DNA of 64,000 nucleotides from Clostridiales bacterium (lineage in GTDB: Bacteria > Bacillota > Clostridia > Peptostreptococcales > Anaerovoracaceae), in NCBI GenBank assembly GCA_009911365.1, contig QXXF01000002.1, forward strand, positions 248,001-312,000. Direction: 5' to 3'. The notes below the pieces were generated by a model, which searched no databases, was not told the DNA's origin, and was given only the letters and a program-made list of their open reading frames with translations. Of the stretch, positions 7,757 to 17,817 are shown one piece after another. The position numbers were made by a program, and so were the translations under genes. The first letter of the stretch is position 1. Each line of letters begins with the position of its first letter.

Positions 7757-9049
7757 TTAAGAATGTTCTCCTTTTGTCAATACAACGCCGCCCACAGGCC
7801 GTATTCTCAGCACATGGCACATGCCAGTGCCAAAAACTTCTTCCATTTTAGCGGTGAAGGCCTGTATCATGTCGTTTGGCACAAATGCCTGGATAGTCCC
7901 CGCAAATCCGCCGCCGTGGACCCGAAACGCACCTTTCTTTTCTAAGATCCATTCAGCCAGCATCAGGGCGATGGAAATGGCTTGATTTTGCGGTGCTCCG
8001 CTGGGATACACGTTTTGCAGATATTCAAAAGAGGATCTGCCTGATTCCCTGGAAAGCTGGCAAAATCTATGGAAATCACCTTCTCGCAACGCATCCGCTT
8101 CCATTCGCGCCCGCTTGTCATCCCCATAAAAATGCGCTGCCCGCAGCACGGCTCTATCTCCTAACTCTTCTCGTATCAAAGGGATGTTTTGAAAGAAAAC
8201 CTCCTCTGGCACGTCCCGCAGGACTTCTTTTCCCAGGAGTCTGGCCGCCCCTGACATTTCTTCTGGCACAGCCGCGTATTCGTGAGTCAGATCTGCGTGA
8301 TCCGCGCCCACGTCCACGATACACAAATCGTGTCCACATTCTGCGAAAGGAAAGGAAATTTCTTGGACCACAGGTTCCTTGGGATCAGCGAAATCCACCG
8401 CTACGATGCTTCCCACAGATGTGGCGATCTGGTCCATCAGGCCGCAGGGTTTTCCAAAATACACGTTTTCTGCGTACTGCCCGATCTTCGCAATCTCTAT
8501 AGCATCCAGCTCGTCCCCGCAGAACAAGTGATTGAAAATCTGTCCAATGAGAGTCTCATATGCCGCAGAAGAGGACAGTCCAGAGCCTGGGAGCACGTCC
8601 GACATGACAAACGCATTGAATCCGCCAATGGTATACCCTCTCGCCTTCATTGCCGCACCAATGCCTCGGATCAAGGCTGACGTTGTATTGACCTCTTCCA
8701 TCTTTGGGATCAGCTCGCCAATGGAAATCGCCTCATCGGGAAAGCCATCTGAATGAACCTGGATCTGATCCGTGCCATTGGGAGCCGCGCAGGCTATCAT
8801 GTCCACATTGACGCTTGCCGCCAGCACCCGGCCATGCTGATGGTCCGTATGATTGCCGCCTAGCTCCGTGCGCCCTGGCGCACTGAACAAGGCCACTGCC
8901 CCAGCCCCAAAACAGGCTTCATATCGATCTACCAGTTCCACTAGCCGCTGAGCCTGCCTGCTCACATGATCACTGACGTATAGTTTCCTCAAGCGCGGGT
9001 CATAACTGCCTGCCCGCAATTTTTGTTTCAGTGCTTCGGATGAAATCAT
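7757..9049 (-). CDS. galK: Galactokinase (GHMP kinase)
   Basis: GalK phosphorylates alpha-galactose at C1 using ATP. The protein has the galactokinase signature in a variant form (APGRTELGGNHTDHQHG, against the usual GRVNLIGEHTDY), the GHMP ATP motif LPGSGLSSSAAYE, and a C-terminal GGGFAGTIQAFV. At 430 residues it is longer than the E. coli enzyme because of an N-terminal extension of about 50 residues; this is seen in a known Firmicutes subgroup. It sits in the operon order GH13-galK-galE-galT-scrK and would receive galactose from the GH36 alpha-galactosidase. Confidence 0.93.
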   Translation of the reverse strand: MISSEALKQKLRAGSYDPRLRKLYVSDHVSRQAQRLVELVDRYEACFGAGAVALFSAPGRTELGGNHTDHQHGRVLAASVNVDMIACAAPNGTDQIQVHSDGFPDEAISIGELIPKMEEVNTTSALIRGIGAAMKARGYTIGGFNAFVMSDVLPGSGLSSSAAYETLIGQIFNHLFCGDELDAIEIAKIGQYAENVYFGKPCGLMDQIATSVGSIVAVDFADPKEPVVQEISFPFAECGHDLCIVDVGADHADLTHEYAAVPEEMSGAARLLGKEVLRDVPEEVFFQNIPLIREELGDRAVLRAAHFYGDDKRARMEADALREGDFHRFCQLSRESGRSSFEYLQNVYPSGAPQNQAISIALMLAEWILEKKGAFRVHGGGFAGTIQAFVPNDMIQAFTAKMEEVFGTGMCHVLRIRPVGGVVLTKGEHS

Positions 9050-9076
9050 CTTCTCATTTCTCCCGTCATTTCAAAT

Positions 9077-10909
9077 TTAAGTTCTCAATAGCCACAAATA
9101 TTCATAAGGCTCCAGCGTTAGGCCCATGCCGGAAACCCTTCGCCCGCTGAAGAGCTCTGTGAACGCCTCATTGAACCCCAGCGGGATATCTTTTTTCTCC
9201 TCGCAAAAATTATAGATCCCCACAAAGCGTTCTGTTCCCTTGCGCCGCTCAAAAGCCAGCACCGACTTGTCAAAGGTCTCCCAGGTGTGTTCCCATGCGT
9301 CCGCGTCAAAGACCTTGTGTTCTGTACGGACCCTAATGAGATCCCGCAATGCAGCGTAGACTCTGCCTTCCCTGCTGCCTGGCTTATGGATCAAAGCAGC
9401 GTCCTGCCAGCGGAACTCGCCCCTGTGCAGGAACCTAGCGTCATCGCTCTTTTTTGGGTCTTGCTCATAACTATAATCATTCAACTGGGCGATCTCATCC
9501 CCGCTGTAGATCACCGGGATCCCGCCTAATGATGCGATATAAGCGTGAATCAAAACATGCCGGCGCAAAGCCAGCTCCATTTCCTGCGGGTCATCCTCCC
9601 AAAAAGCCTTTTCCACGCCGCATAAAGAAGCGCACGTCCCGCAGCTCCTAGCGTCCTGGGACACGGGATCATAATTATAAAGACGACCCCTGGCAAAACT
9701 GCTCGGATCATCCCCGGCATAAAAACGATACAAAAACTTTTTGTGCTCCAAAGGATCCAGCCCCAAAGAGCGCACTGCGTTTTCATCCAGCCCCCAGCCA
9801 ATGTCGTCGTGGCAGCGGACATAGTTGACAAAGGTATATTCCCTTGGCAGCGCATCCATCGCATCCATCTGCCACTTGAGCAAAGTTACGTCCCTTGTTG
9901 CCAGACTGTTCCACACGCAAGCCATGGTGGTCACATTGTACAGGATATCGCACTCCGGTTTTCCCACAGAACCAAAATAAGGTGCGACCTCATGAGGCGC
10001 CATCACGACTTCGCCTTTGAAGGCCACTGCCGGACAGACCATCTTGCACAGCATCCGTAGCATCCGCATGATACTGTGGACCTGTGGCAGATTACGGCTA
10101 GTGGTCCCTAGCTGTTTCCAGATATATGGCACCGCGTCAACGCGAAACACATCAATGCCTACGTTTGCCAAGAATAGCAGATTCGCCGCCATTTCGTTGA
10201 ACACCGCAGGATTGCGATAATTCAAGTCCCACTGATAACCATGGAAGGTAGACATGACATACTTGCCCATCTGTTCATCATAAATGAAATTGCCTGGGTT
10301 TGTATTGGGAAACACCTGAGGCGTTGTCTTTTCGTATTCAGCCGGGATACTGTAATCGTCAAAGCACAGATACCGATCCTGGTATTCTTTTTCTCCATTT
10401 TTTGCCCGCAAAGCCCATTCATGCTCGTTAGAAGTATGATTGATGACAAAATCCAGGCATACGCTGATATGGTTCTTTTGGCAAAGATCAGCCAGCTGGG
10501 AAAGCTGCTCCATGGTGCCGATCCGCTCGTCTACTTGGCGAAAGTCAGAAACAGCGTAGCCCCCGTCATTATGATCCTTGGGCATTTTCAAAAGAGGCAT
10601 CAAATGCAGATAGCTGACCTTTAACTGTTTCAAATGATCCAAGTGCTCCTGAACGCCAGCCAGATCATGGGCGAACTGATCCGCATACACCATCATGCCC
10701 ACCATACTGGAATTTCCGTACCAGGCAGGGGACTGTTCCCGCTTCCGATCCAGCCGCTTTAGCCTCGGCTTCCGCTCTTCATAAAACCTTCTGGCGGTTT
10801 CCATCAAATCATCCAGCATCGCCTTGTTTCCATAAAGCTCCATGTACAGCCACTTTAATTCATCGTAATAAAGCCGTGATCTATATTCAAATTCTTGTTC
10901 CTGTTTCAT
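9077..10909 (-). CDS. GH13 amylosucrase-like sucrose-cleaving enzyme
   Basis: This 610-residue glycoside hydrolase family 13 protein has the long N-terminal helical part and barrel typical of amylosucrases and related sucrose hydrolases. Conserved regions are DFVINHTSNEH (region I), VFRVDAVPYI with the nucleophile Asp (region II), VAFKGEVVM with the acid/base Glu (region III) and VRCHDDIGW with the stabilising Asp (region IV). There is no signal peptide, so it works on imported sugar. In this operon the likely substrate is the sucrose left after alpha-galactosidase acts on raffinose. It may hydrolyse sucrose or transfer glucose to a glucan; the sequence alone does not decide. It overlaps the phosphoesterase gene by ATGA. 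Confidence 0.85.
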   Translation of the reverse strand: MKQEQEFEYRSRLYYDELKWLYMELYGNKAMLDDLMETARRFYEERKPRLKRLDRKREQSPAWYGNSSMVGMMVYADQFAHDLAGVQEHLDHLKQLKVSYLHLMPLLKMPKDHNDGGYAVSDFRQVDERIGTMEQLSQLADLCQKNHISVCLDFVINHTSNEHEWALRAKNGEKEYQDRYLCFDDYSIPAEYEKTTPQVFPNTNPGNFIYDEQMGKYVMSTFHGYQWDLNYRNPAVFNEMAANLLFLANVGIDVFRVDAVPYIWKQLGTTSRNLPQVHSIMRMLRMLCKMVCPAVAFKGEVVMAPHEVAPYFGSVGKPECDILYNVTTMACVWNSLATRDVTLLKWQMDAMDALPREYTFVNYVRCHDDIGWGLDENAVRSLGLDPLEHKKFLYRFYAGDDPSSFARGRLYNYDPVSQDARSCGTCASLCGVEKAFWEDDPQEMELALRRHVLIHAYIASLGGIPVIYSGDEIAQLNDYSYEQDPKKSDDARFLHRGEFRWQDAALIHKPGSREGRVYAALRDLIRVRTEHKVFDADAWEHTWETFDKSVLAFERRKGTERFVGIYNFCEEKKDIPLGFNEAFTELFSGRRVSGMGLTLEPYEYLWLLRT

Positions 10910-11514
10910 ATCGGCTCACCCGTCTCATAGCAGAATTTATAGGCTTCATACCCATTGATCACTATCGTTTCTTGATACCGCGTCCTGCGCGTATGACTGC
11001 TGCTGTAGTCTAAATGCGTATGCCCGTGGAGAAAATATTTGGGCTGATACGTGTCCAGCAGTTCTGTAAAGGCATGAAAGCCATGATGAGCAGGATCCTC
11101 TGCGTCATCAATGCCCCATGCTGCCGAATGCGTCAGAAGAATGTCGACCCCACCATTCTTCTTCAATTTTCTCCGTAGCTTCCTTTTCCTTGCGTCCATC
11201 TGCTGCTGGGTATATTGGTAGGACCCGCCATTATAGCGGTGCGAACCCCCAAGGCCCAAGATTCGGATCCCTTCATGAACCATGATCTGATCTTCAATGC
11301 ATAGGCAGCCTTCTGGCGGACGCTCCTCGTATTGTTCGTCATGGTTACCGTGCACATAATAAAGAGGCCGATTGATCATGGTCACCAAAAAGGACAAATA
11401 CTCTGGATCCAGATCTCCGCAGGATAAGATTAGATCAATGTCTTTTCCTTTTTCCGGCTCATAGTAGTCCCAGAGGGATTTGGATTCAATATCGGAAACA
11501 ACTAAGATATTCAT
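10906..11514 (-). CDS. Calcineurin-like metallophosphoesterase
   Basis: This is a compact 202-residue metallophosphoesterase. The metal-binding motifs occur in order: VSDIE, SCGDLDPEYLS, VHGNHDEQ, LLTHSAAWG and FLHGHTHLDY. It is cytosolic and its substrate is unknown. It is coupled at both ends by ATGA overlaps, upstream with the BMP-domain gene (11511-11514) and downstream with the GH13 gene (10906-10909), so its level should be tied to both. A role in handling a nucleotide or sugar-phosphate by-product of the pathway is possible but is not shown by the sequence. Confidence 0.88.
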   Translation of the reverse strand: MNILVVSDIESKSLWDYYEPEKGKDIDLILSCGDLDPEYLSFLVTMINRPLYYVHGNHDEQYEERPPEGCLCIEDQIMVHEGIRILGLGGSHRYNGGSYQYTQQQMDARKRKLRRKLKKNGGVDILLTHSAAWGIDDAEDPAHHGFHAFTELLDTYQPKYFLHGHTHLDYSSSHTRRTRYQETIVINGYEAYKFCYETGEPI

Positions 11515-13454
11515 GCCATTTCCCCCCAGATGCCTTGCAGTTCTACAAGCTTCTGCGCTTTGTCCGCCAACTGCTCTTTCGTTGGAATGCTTCCCATGAC
11601 ATTTTCACACAGCCAATCCATGGTGATGATCTCTTCTGTGGTCAGAACGCTCCCCTCTTTTCCATGGGCACGCCCTTCTTGATCATAGAGCACGCCTTCA
11701 AAGGGATGATAACCGCCCCATGAAATCAGACGCTTAAACTCCTCCATCAGCTTCTTCGTGCTATATGGCAGCTTTTCAGAACAGATCAGTTCCAAGACTT
11801 CGGCAGAGAGCCCCCACCAATAATTCAGCGAACGCTTGCTCTTGCCGATCAGCCTTTTCCAGGTGCCGTCCGCAATAAATTCCAGGATCCGGCCATAGAA
11901 TTTTCCCCAGTTTATGATACCAGTGGCTAGTGGGATCGCCTTACCGTCCACTTGTTGATACAGCCCATAAGGGTACTCGGCTTTCTTTGGCGCCATGGAT
12001 TCCTTTGCTAAAATGATCGTTTCGTCTTTATGCTTGTACTGATATTCTTTTTTTACACCGCTCCAGTATAGCTGCACTTTGGCCCGCGGCCTTACCATCT
12101 GCACGCCCACGGCAAAAGCGTTGATGTCAGCCACTGTCCCATAGATAGGATAATTGGCTTCATAGCCAATGGTGTTTTCTTCTGCCATGGCTCCCGCGAT
12201 AAGTCCGAGCAGGAACTTCATTTCATAAGAACGCGCGTAATACGTGCGCACGGACTTGTACGGATAATTCAGCGAACAGTTGAAAAAGAAGACTTCTGGA
12301 TGCTTTAGTGCCGCTTTCATGGTCGCCTGCATTTGAAGAGGCGTTGTGGTGAAAATCACCGTGCTCCCGCCCTCGATGGCCTGCTGGATAACGGCCTGCA
12401 CCTGATTCTGCCTGATGTTTTCAAAGGCAGTGGTGGTAAATTCGTTTTTAAACCGCTTGGCTACTTGCAGCCGCCCAAATTCATGGGCATAGGTCCATCC
12501 CGATTCATCGATCAACCCATCATAGATAAACGCTGCCTTCAGCTTTTTTTTCGCTGAGGGCAGGGATGGCAGTGGCGGCAAAGATGGCAGTGACGGCAAG
12601 GACGGAAGGATCTTCGTCACTAAGGAGGAAGTTTCCTCCTTTGGTTCCACCACATGTTCCACGCCAGCGGTTAGAGCCTGCGGCTCGATTTCCTCTTTCA
12701 TGGACTTTAATTCTTCTCCGATTTCAAAAGAAGATTTCGCCTTTAATTCTTCATAAGGGAAAATGGTCAGGCACCGAAGAAACGCGTCACCTGTCACTTC
12801 TGGGCTTTGTTCTCCATTCATGCTCTGGTACATGGCTGAAAAATGATAGAACACAGTCTTCAAACGCTTGATCTCGTCCTCCGACCACTCCGCGTTCCAA
12901 TCCTTTCCCACGGCTTTTAACAGCTTCCCATAGCTGCCGTGCTCCGAAAATAGAATCTCATCCAGCTTGGTCTTCTGGTAAAAAGCCTGAAACTCGTCAT
13001 ATTTCCTGCTCTCATCCGTGTCCTCTCTCACTGGCAGAATCCGTGTCACGAACCCAGGAATCGTAGGCATTTCCAGGTATTTCATGATGCTGACCCGCTT
13101 GCTTCCCTCCTGAACATAAAACCGATTATTATATTCATAAGCAATAATGGGCTCATGGATCCCTTCTTCCATTTGAGAATCGTAAAGGCGCATCCATTTT
13201 CCCGCGAACTCCGAATCTTCGTCTAACAGAGGCAGAAAATCCGGACTCAGAGCGTTCTGTCTGCCTGCCTCTTTTGTGCCTACGACAAGATGCAGGGGGA
13301 TCTCCACAGTTCCTAAATGGATCTCCCCTGCTGTCTTCTTGCCTTCTAATAATTCGTCCAAAACCCGCGGATGCGCTGGCTCCCCTCTGGACATCGCCTT
13401 TTTATATTGCATATTGCCTAACTTTCTAGCTTTTCGATATTCTTCTAGCAACAT
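11511..13454 (-). CDS. Cytosolic BMP-domain protein with ParB-like N-terminal region
   Basis: The 647-residue product has two parts. Residues about 80-160 resemble a ParB/sulfiredoxin-like fold (GIHEPIIAYEYNNRFYVQEG and SKRVSIMKYLEMP). A Pro/Ser linker built from SLP/PLP repeats (about residues 280-300) leads to a C-terminal half like the basic-membrane-protein/PBP1 sugar-or-nucleoside binding fold (KAAFIYDGLIDESGWTY, FTTTPLQMQATMKAALKHPE, YPIYGTVADINAFAVGVQ). There is no signal peptide or lipobox, so the binding domain would be inside the cell, unlike normal BMP lipoproteins. The start was set at the ATG at 13454 because GGAGGAG lies 6 bases upstream; the longer frame begins at a TTG without a site. 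Its role in the operon is unknown; ligand sensing is an inference. Confidence 0.75.
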   Translation of the reverse strand: MLLEEYRKARKLGNMQYKKAMSRGEPAHPRVLDELLEGKKTAGEIHLGTVEIPLHLVVGTKEAGRQNALSPDFLPLLDEDSEFAGKWMRLYDSQMEEGIHEPIIAYEYNNRFYVQEGSKRVSIMKYLEMPTIPGFVTRILPVREDTDESRKYDEFQAFYQKTKLDEILFSEHGSYGKLLKAVGKDWNAEWSEDEIKRLKTVFYHFSAMYQSMNGEQSPEVTGDAFLRCLTIFPYEELKAKSSFEIGEELKSMKEEIEPQALTAGVEHVVEPKEETSSLVTKILPSLPSLPSLPPLPSLPSAKKKLKAAFIYDGLIDESGWTYAHEFGRLQVAKRFKNEFTTTAFENIRQNQVQAVIQQAIEGGSTVIFTTTPLQMQATMKAALKHPEVFFFNCSLNYPYKSVRTYYARSYEMKFLLGLIAGAMAEENTIGYEANYPIYGTVADINAFAVGVQMVRPRAKVQLYWSGVKKEYQYKHKDETIILAKESMAPKKAEYPYGLYQQVDGKAIPLATGIINWGKFYGRILEFIADGTWKRLIGKSKRSLNYWWGLSAEVLELICSEKLPYSTKKLMEEFKRLISWGGYHPFEGVLYDQEGRAHGKEGSVLTTEEIITMDWLCENVMGSIPTKEQLADKAQKLVELQGIWGEMA

Positions 13455-13533
13455 TCTGCTCTCCTCCATTATAAAGGGTTTTCGCAAGGGACCTATGGGA
13501 AGCCGGCACTCTCCTAAAACAGGCAGCCAGTGC

Positions 13534-14718
13534 CTAAGCTTCTAGATTCGCTCCGTCTCTTCCAAATATGTGGACCATGTTTCCGTTGAACGTGAAGTCG
13601 ATTTTGTTTCCAATGGAAATGCCGTTTTTCTCTTCATCTGTCAAATTCATGGTCTGAATGATCATAATGGTGTCCTTTCCATATGCGTCCGCGTGGAGAT
13701 GCACCGCGCTTCCCATCATTTCACACACGCCGATGGTTCCTGTCAAACACGCTTCGCCTTCTTTGGCAAGGGTGATGTGCTCTGGCCGGATCCCCAGGGT
13801 GATCGGTTGCGATTTCACGCTGTTTTTCTGCAGCCTTTCTTGTTTTTCCTCAGAAACCGCGATCTCCACATCCCCGATTTTCGCACTGTATTTGCCGCCT
13901 TCTTCCTTTAACTCCGCATCGAACATGTTCATCTGCGGCATGCCGATGAATCCAGCCACAAAGGTGTTAATCGGATGATCAAAGACTTCCTGCGGCGTTC
14001 CAATCTGTAGCACCACGCCATCTTTCATGATCACGATGCGGTCACCTAATGTCATGGCCTCTGTCTGGTCATGGGTGACGTAGATGAAGGTAGCGTCGAT
14101 CCTCTGGCGGAGCTTGATGATTTCAGCACGCATCTGGTTACGCAGCTTCGCATCCAAGTTGGACAAAGGTTCATCCATCAGCAGAACTTTTGGATCTCTG
14201 ACAATAGCCCGGCCAATGGCTACACGCTGTCTTTGTCCACCGGACAAGGCTTTTGGCTTCCGCTCCAAATACTGGGTGATCCCCAGGATCTCGGCGGCTT
14301 CTTCCACCCGCCGCTTGATTTCGCTTGGATCCATCTTTTTCAGCTTCAGCGGGTATTCCATGTTCCCCCTGACAGTCATGTGTGGATACAAGGCATAGTT
14401 CTGAAAAACCATGGCAATGTCTCGATCCTTTGGCTCCACGTCATTGACCTGTTTGCCGTCAATGAGCAGGTCACCGCCGCTGATGCTTTCCAGCCCCGCG
14501 ACCATACGGAGGGTCGTGGATTTTCCGCATCCTGACGGTCCTACCAGCACGATAAATTCTTTATCTTTGATTTCCAGATTGAAATCCTGCACTGCCAGTA
14601 CGCCTTCTTCCGTGATCAGCAGATTGCTTTTCTTTTTCTCTGGTTCTCCTTTTTTCTTTTTCTTACTCTCGATATTCGGGTATATCTTTTTTATGTGCTT
14701 TAAAATTACTTCCGCCAT
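13534..14718 (-). CDS. msmK: Sugar ABC transporter ATPase (MsmK/UgpC family)
   Basis: This is the energising subunit for the MsmEFG importer. It has Walker [11 protein letters not shown]-loop [10 protein letters not shown], signature LSGGQRQR, Walker [13 protein letters not shown] and the switch VTHDQTEA, followed by the C-terminal regulatory OB/TOBE region of MalK-type ATPases. At 394 residues it is slightly long because of a lysine-rich insert ([14 protein letters not shown], about residues 17-30) within the first beta-strand region. GAGGAGGT precedes the ATG. It overlaps the end of the alpha-galactosidase gene by 13 bases. Such ATPases may serve several sugar transporters, but this copy is embedded in the operon. 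Confidence 0.93.
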   Translation of the reverse strand: MAEVILKHIKKIYPNIESKKKKKGEPEKKKSNLLITEEGVLAVQDFNLEIKDKEFIVLVGPSGCGKSTTLRMVAGLESISGGDLLIDGKQVNDVEPKDRDIAMVFQNYALYPHMTVRGNMEYPLKLKKMDPSEIKRRVEEAAEILGITQYLERKPKALSGGQRQRVAIGRAIVRDPKVLLMDEPLSNLDAKLRNQMRAEIIKLRQRIDATFIYVTHDQTEAMTLGDRIVIMKDGVVLQIGTPQEVFDHPINTFVAGFIGMPQMNMFDAELKEEGGKYSAKIGDVEIAVSEEKQERLQKNSVKSQPITLGIRPEHITLAKEGEACLTGTIGVCEMMGSAVHLHADAYGKDTIMIIQTMNLTDEEKNGISIGNKIDFTFNGNMVHIFGRDGANLEA

Positions 14719-16922
14719 TGTGATACCTCCTCTTTCAAATAGAATTGATACGCATCATAGTTTTCTTTTGGGATCGGCAGCCGTATGCCCGCCCGCGTCA
14801 GCGCCGTTCCTGTATAAATTCCCTGTTCCTCTCCATCCAGCCACACTCTGTATTCTCGACCTGGATCCAATCCTCTGAGCCTTAGGATGTCGATCTTTGG
14901 ATTCGCATGAAGATCCGTGAACACGGCAGATACGATGGCTTCTTTTTTTTCAGGATCCACATATTCCCATGCGGTGTAATCCTGATTTTCAAAAGGACTG
15001 TTCAGGCGATAATACCTGCCATACTGAAACAGGGCAAAATGTTTTTTATAAAATTCGATTTGCTCTCTAGCCTGTTTTTTTTCTGCTTCGTCCAGCTTTC
15101 CCAGATCCAATTCATAACCAAAGGTCCCCTGCATGGCGCAAATTCCTCTGGTCTTGAAAGGGGTCACCCTTCCATTCTGATGGTTCGGACAGGCTGAAAC
15201 GTGCGCGGAAATACTTGACATAGGATAAGCGAAGGATGTTCCGTACTGGAGCCGCAGACGTTCCACGGCATCCGTGTTATCGCTGCACCAGATCTGCGGA
15301 CAGTAATGCATCATCCCCATGTCGTAACGTCCGCCGCCGCCGCAGCATCCTTCTATCAACAAGTCTGGATACCTGCTGACTAGCTTTTCTAAGAGCTGAT
15401 ATACACCCAGCACGAACCTATGTCTGAACTCTCCCTGCCTTTCCTTTGGCAAAAGCCTGGAATACCCCGCTGCCAGAGACCGATTCATGTCCCATTTGAC
15501 GTATTCGATCCTCGCGGAATCCAGGATACTGACCAGACGTTGATACAAATAATCGATCACATCGTCTCTCGTCATGTCCAGGACCAGCTGCTGTCTTCCT
15601 CGGATAGGCTCTCTTCCAGGCACGGCAATGGCCCATTCTGGATGGGTTCTATACAGGTCGCTGTCTTCTGAAACCATCTCTGGCTCTATCCACAATCCAA
15701 AGGAAAGACCCATGGCGTGGATCTCCTCTGACAGCTGGCCTAATGTTCCGCCAATCTTTTTCTCATTGACGAACCAGTCTCCCAGGCCGCTGGTGTCCGT
15801 GTCTCGTTTGCCAAACCAGCCATCGTCCAGGACCAGCATGTCGAGTCCCAGTTCCGTGGCTTCCTTTCCCAGCGTCAGGAGTTTTTCTTTATTGAAATCA
15901 AAATACGCGGCTTCCCAGCTGTTGACTAGGATCGGCCGTCTCTGTTTTTTCCACGGGCCGCGTATGATATGTTCTGTCACAGCGTCATGGAGACAATGGG
16001 ACAAAGCCTCAAAGCCGTCCTCGCTAAAACACATGATGGCCTCTGGCGCGGTAAAGCTGGCGCCTGGTTTCAGGATCCAGCGGAAATCTTCGTCATCGAT
16101 CCCCATTACCAGCCGGGTCTGATCAAATGGGTCCACCGCAGCCTGCACATGAAAACCGCCACTATACAATAAGGAGAATCCGTAGCATGGTCCCTGGCTT
16201 TCTGTAGTCTCTTTTCCGGCTAGGATCACAAATGGGTTCTGCTGGTGGCTGGAAGCACCTCTAGTGCTTCTGATCTCCAGGCCCCCATGGATCATAGAGC
16301 AGCGTTCCAACTGTCTTTCTCCCATATGCTTGCCATGGAAATGGATGAAGTCAAAGTCGTTTTGAGGGAAATCCACTCCCAGCGACATCACTTTGGAAAC
16401 AACCGCCTGGTGATCCATTCTATTTTCGATTTTCACTGACCTGGTGATCAAGTCATGCTCTTCAAACACGCCATAAAGCAAACGCGCATAAAACGCCTCT
16501 TTGGCATCCTTTAAAACGATTTCCAAGGTCTGTGCTTTTTCATGCGCGGAATCAAACATGGACGGAAGACCCGGGAGGCTGTATTTTTCCTCCCGAATCT
16601 CATAACTGTCAAAGATCAAACGGCAATCGCAGGTCCCGCTTCCCAGCTCCGCACGCAGAGCGGAAGCTCGGTAATCTCCGCTTCCTACCGTACTGTATTC
16701 CTGGAGCAGATAGTCCAGGGAGTATATGCGTTCAGCCTCTGTTCCCGGTACATTGCCGCAGAAACCCCGGTCCAAGAACTCCACCAAATAGGAGAAATCC
16801 GTTTCATCCGCTTTTGCTCCATAATAAGTGTGCAGGAGCGTCTTTTGTTCGTCCACCTTCATCTGGTAGGTGCTATTTCGCGTATGCAAGGTAAATACAA
16901 GGTCCTTTACGATAATTGCCAT
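14706..16922 (-). CDS. Alpha-galactosidase, GH36
   Basis: The 738-residue cytosolic enzyme removes alpha-1,6-galactose from melibiose, raffinose and stachyose. It has the GH36 plan: N-terminal beta-supersandwich, then a barrel with [10 protein letters not shown], the nucleophile Asp in YVKWDMNRS and the acid/base Asp in [13 protein letters not shown]. The CCGGGGRYD and SWEAAYFDF motifs are also typical. Length and absence of a signal peptide match Lactobacillus/Streptococcus Aga-type enzymes. An AAAGG site precedes the ATG. It lies between the permease gene msmG and the ATPase gene msmK, which ties the enzyme to the importer. Confidence 0.95.
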   Translation of the reverse strand: MAIIVKDLVFTLHTRNSTYQMKVDEQKTLLHTYYGAKADETDFSYLVEFLDRGFCGNVPGTEAERIYSLDYLLQEYSTVGSGDYRASALRAELGSGTCDCRLIFDSYEIREEKYSLPGLPSMFDSAHEKAQTLEIVLKDAKEAFYARLLYGVFEEHDLITRSVKIENRMDHQAVVSKVMSLGVDFPQNDFDFIHFHGKHMGERQLERCSMIHGGLEIRSTRGASSHQQNPFVILAGKETTESQGPCYGFSLLYSGGFHVQAAVDPFDQTRLVMGIDDEDFRWILKPGASFTAPEAIMCFSEDGFEALSHCLHDAVTEHIIRGPWKKQRRPILVNSWEAAYFDFNKEKLLTLGKEATELGLDMLVLDDGWFGKRDTDTSGLGDWFVNEKKIGGTLGQLSEEIHAMGLSFGLWIEPEMVSEDSDLYRTHPEWAIAVPGREPIRGRQQLVLDMTRDDVIDYLYQRLVSILDSARIEYVKWDMNRSLAAGYSRLLPKERQGEFRHRFVLGVYQLLEKLVSRYPDLLIEGCCGGGGRYDMGMMHYCPQIWCSDNTDAVERLRLQYGTSFAYPMSSISAHVSACPNHQNGRVTPFKTRGICAMQGTFGYELDLGKLDEAEKKQAREQIEFYKKHFALFQYGRYYRLNSPFENQDYTAWEYVDPEKKEAIVSAVFTDLHANPKIDILRLRGLDPGREYRVWLDGEEQGIYTGTALTRAGIRLPIPKENYDAYQFYLKEEVSQWRK

Positions 16923-16953
16923 GTTTCAAAACCTTTCATATGTTTATTTTTGA

Positions 16954-17817
16954 TTATTTCACAGCGCCGTTCACTACGCCATTGATGATCTGTTTCTGGC
17001 ATATGATATAGAAGATCAAGATCGGCAACAGAGCCAGCAAGTAGGACGCGAACGCCAGGTTGTAATTGGTGCCGAACTGGGTCTGGAAATTCAGCTGTGC
17101 CAGCGGCAGCGTGTTTTGATCCGTGCCGGACATGATAACCAGCGGGGTCATCACATCGTTCCATGTGCTCATGGCAGTCAGTACCGCCACTGTGGCGTGC
17201 ATAGGCTTCATGTTCGGAAAAATGATCCTCCAGAAGGTCTGCCATACGCCGGCTCCATCCACATGTGACGCTTCATCCAGCGCTTTTGGAATATTGGTCA
17301 GATAACCGGAATACAGCAGCACGTTCATTGGCATGAAGAACACCACGTACAGCACGATCACGCCAAAACGGTTGGCGATCCCGATCTCCGCGGTCTGTTT
17401 CACCAGGGGCATCATCAATACGGCGAAAGGTACGAACATACCGCTGATCAAATAAAAATAAAATGCTTTGAACGCCTTGCGCTCTGCCATTTTCCTCCCG
17501 ATCAGGTATCCTGCCAGGGAATGAAGAAGGATGCAGATCACAACGGTCGCTCCTGTCAGAAGAAGGCTGTTTCCCAGAGAATGCCAAAAATCAGTCACTT
17601 CCATGGCTTCCGCGAAATTGGAAAGGCTCCAAGACTTTGGAAACCCCAAGGCTCCAGCCACGTCATTCGTCATCTCAGAAGGCTGTTTAAAGGCGATGAT
17701 CACGGTCATATACAGCGGGAACGCAATGGTAAGGCAGCCAATCACCAGCAGAATATTGATGATTCTGTTGGCCAGCTTTCCGCCCACAGCACCCTGCTCA
17801 CTGATTGCTTTACTCAT
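16954..17817 (-). CDS. msmG: Sugar ABC transporter permease (MsmG/MalG family)
   Basis: This is an inner-membrane permease of 287 residues with about six membrane segments. The first is near residues 18-38 (IINILLVIGCLTIAFPLYM). The cytoplasmic EAA loop that docks on the ATPase reads EASHVDGAGVWQTFWRIIFP. The family places it second of the two CUT1 permeases. It overlaps msmF by 4 bases and is followed 31 bases later by the alpha-galactosidase. Confidence 0.92.
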   Translation of the reverse strand: MSKAISEQGAVGGKLANRIINILLVIGCLTIAFPLYMTVIIAFKQPSEMTNDVAGALGFPKSWSLSNFAEAMEVTDFWHSLGNSLLLTGATVVICILLHSLAGYLIGRKMAERKAFKAFYFYLISGMFVPFAVLMMPLVKQTAEIGIANRFGVIVLYVVFFMPMNVLLYSGYLTNIPKALDEASHVDGAGVWQTFWRIIFPNMKPMHATVAVLTAMSTWNDVMTPLVIMSGTDQNTLPLAQLNFQTQFGTNYNLAFASYLLALLPILIFYIICQKQIINGVVNGAVK

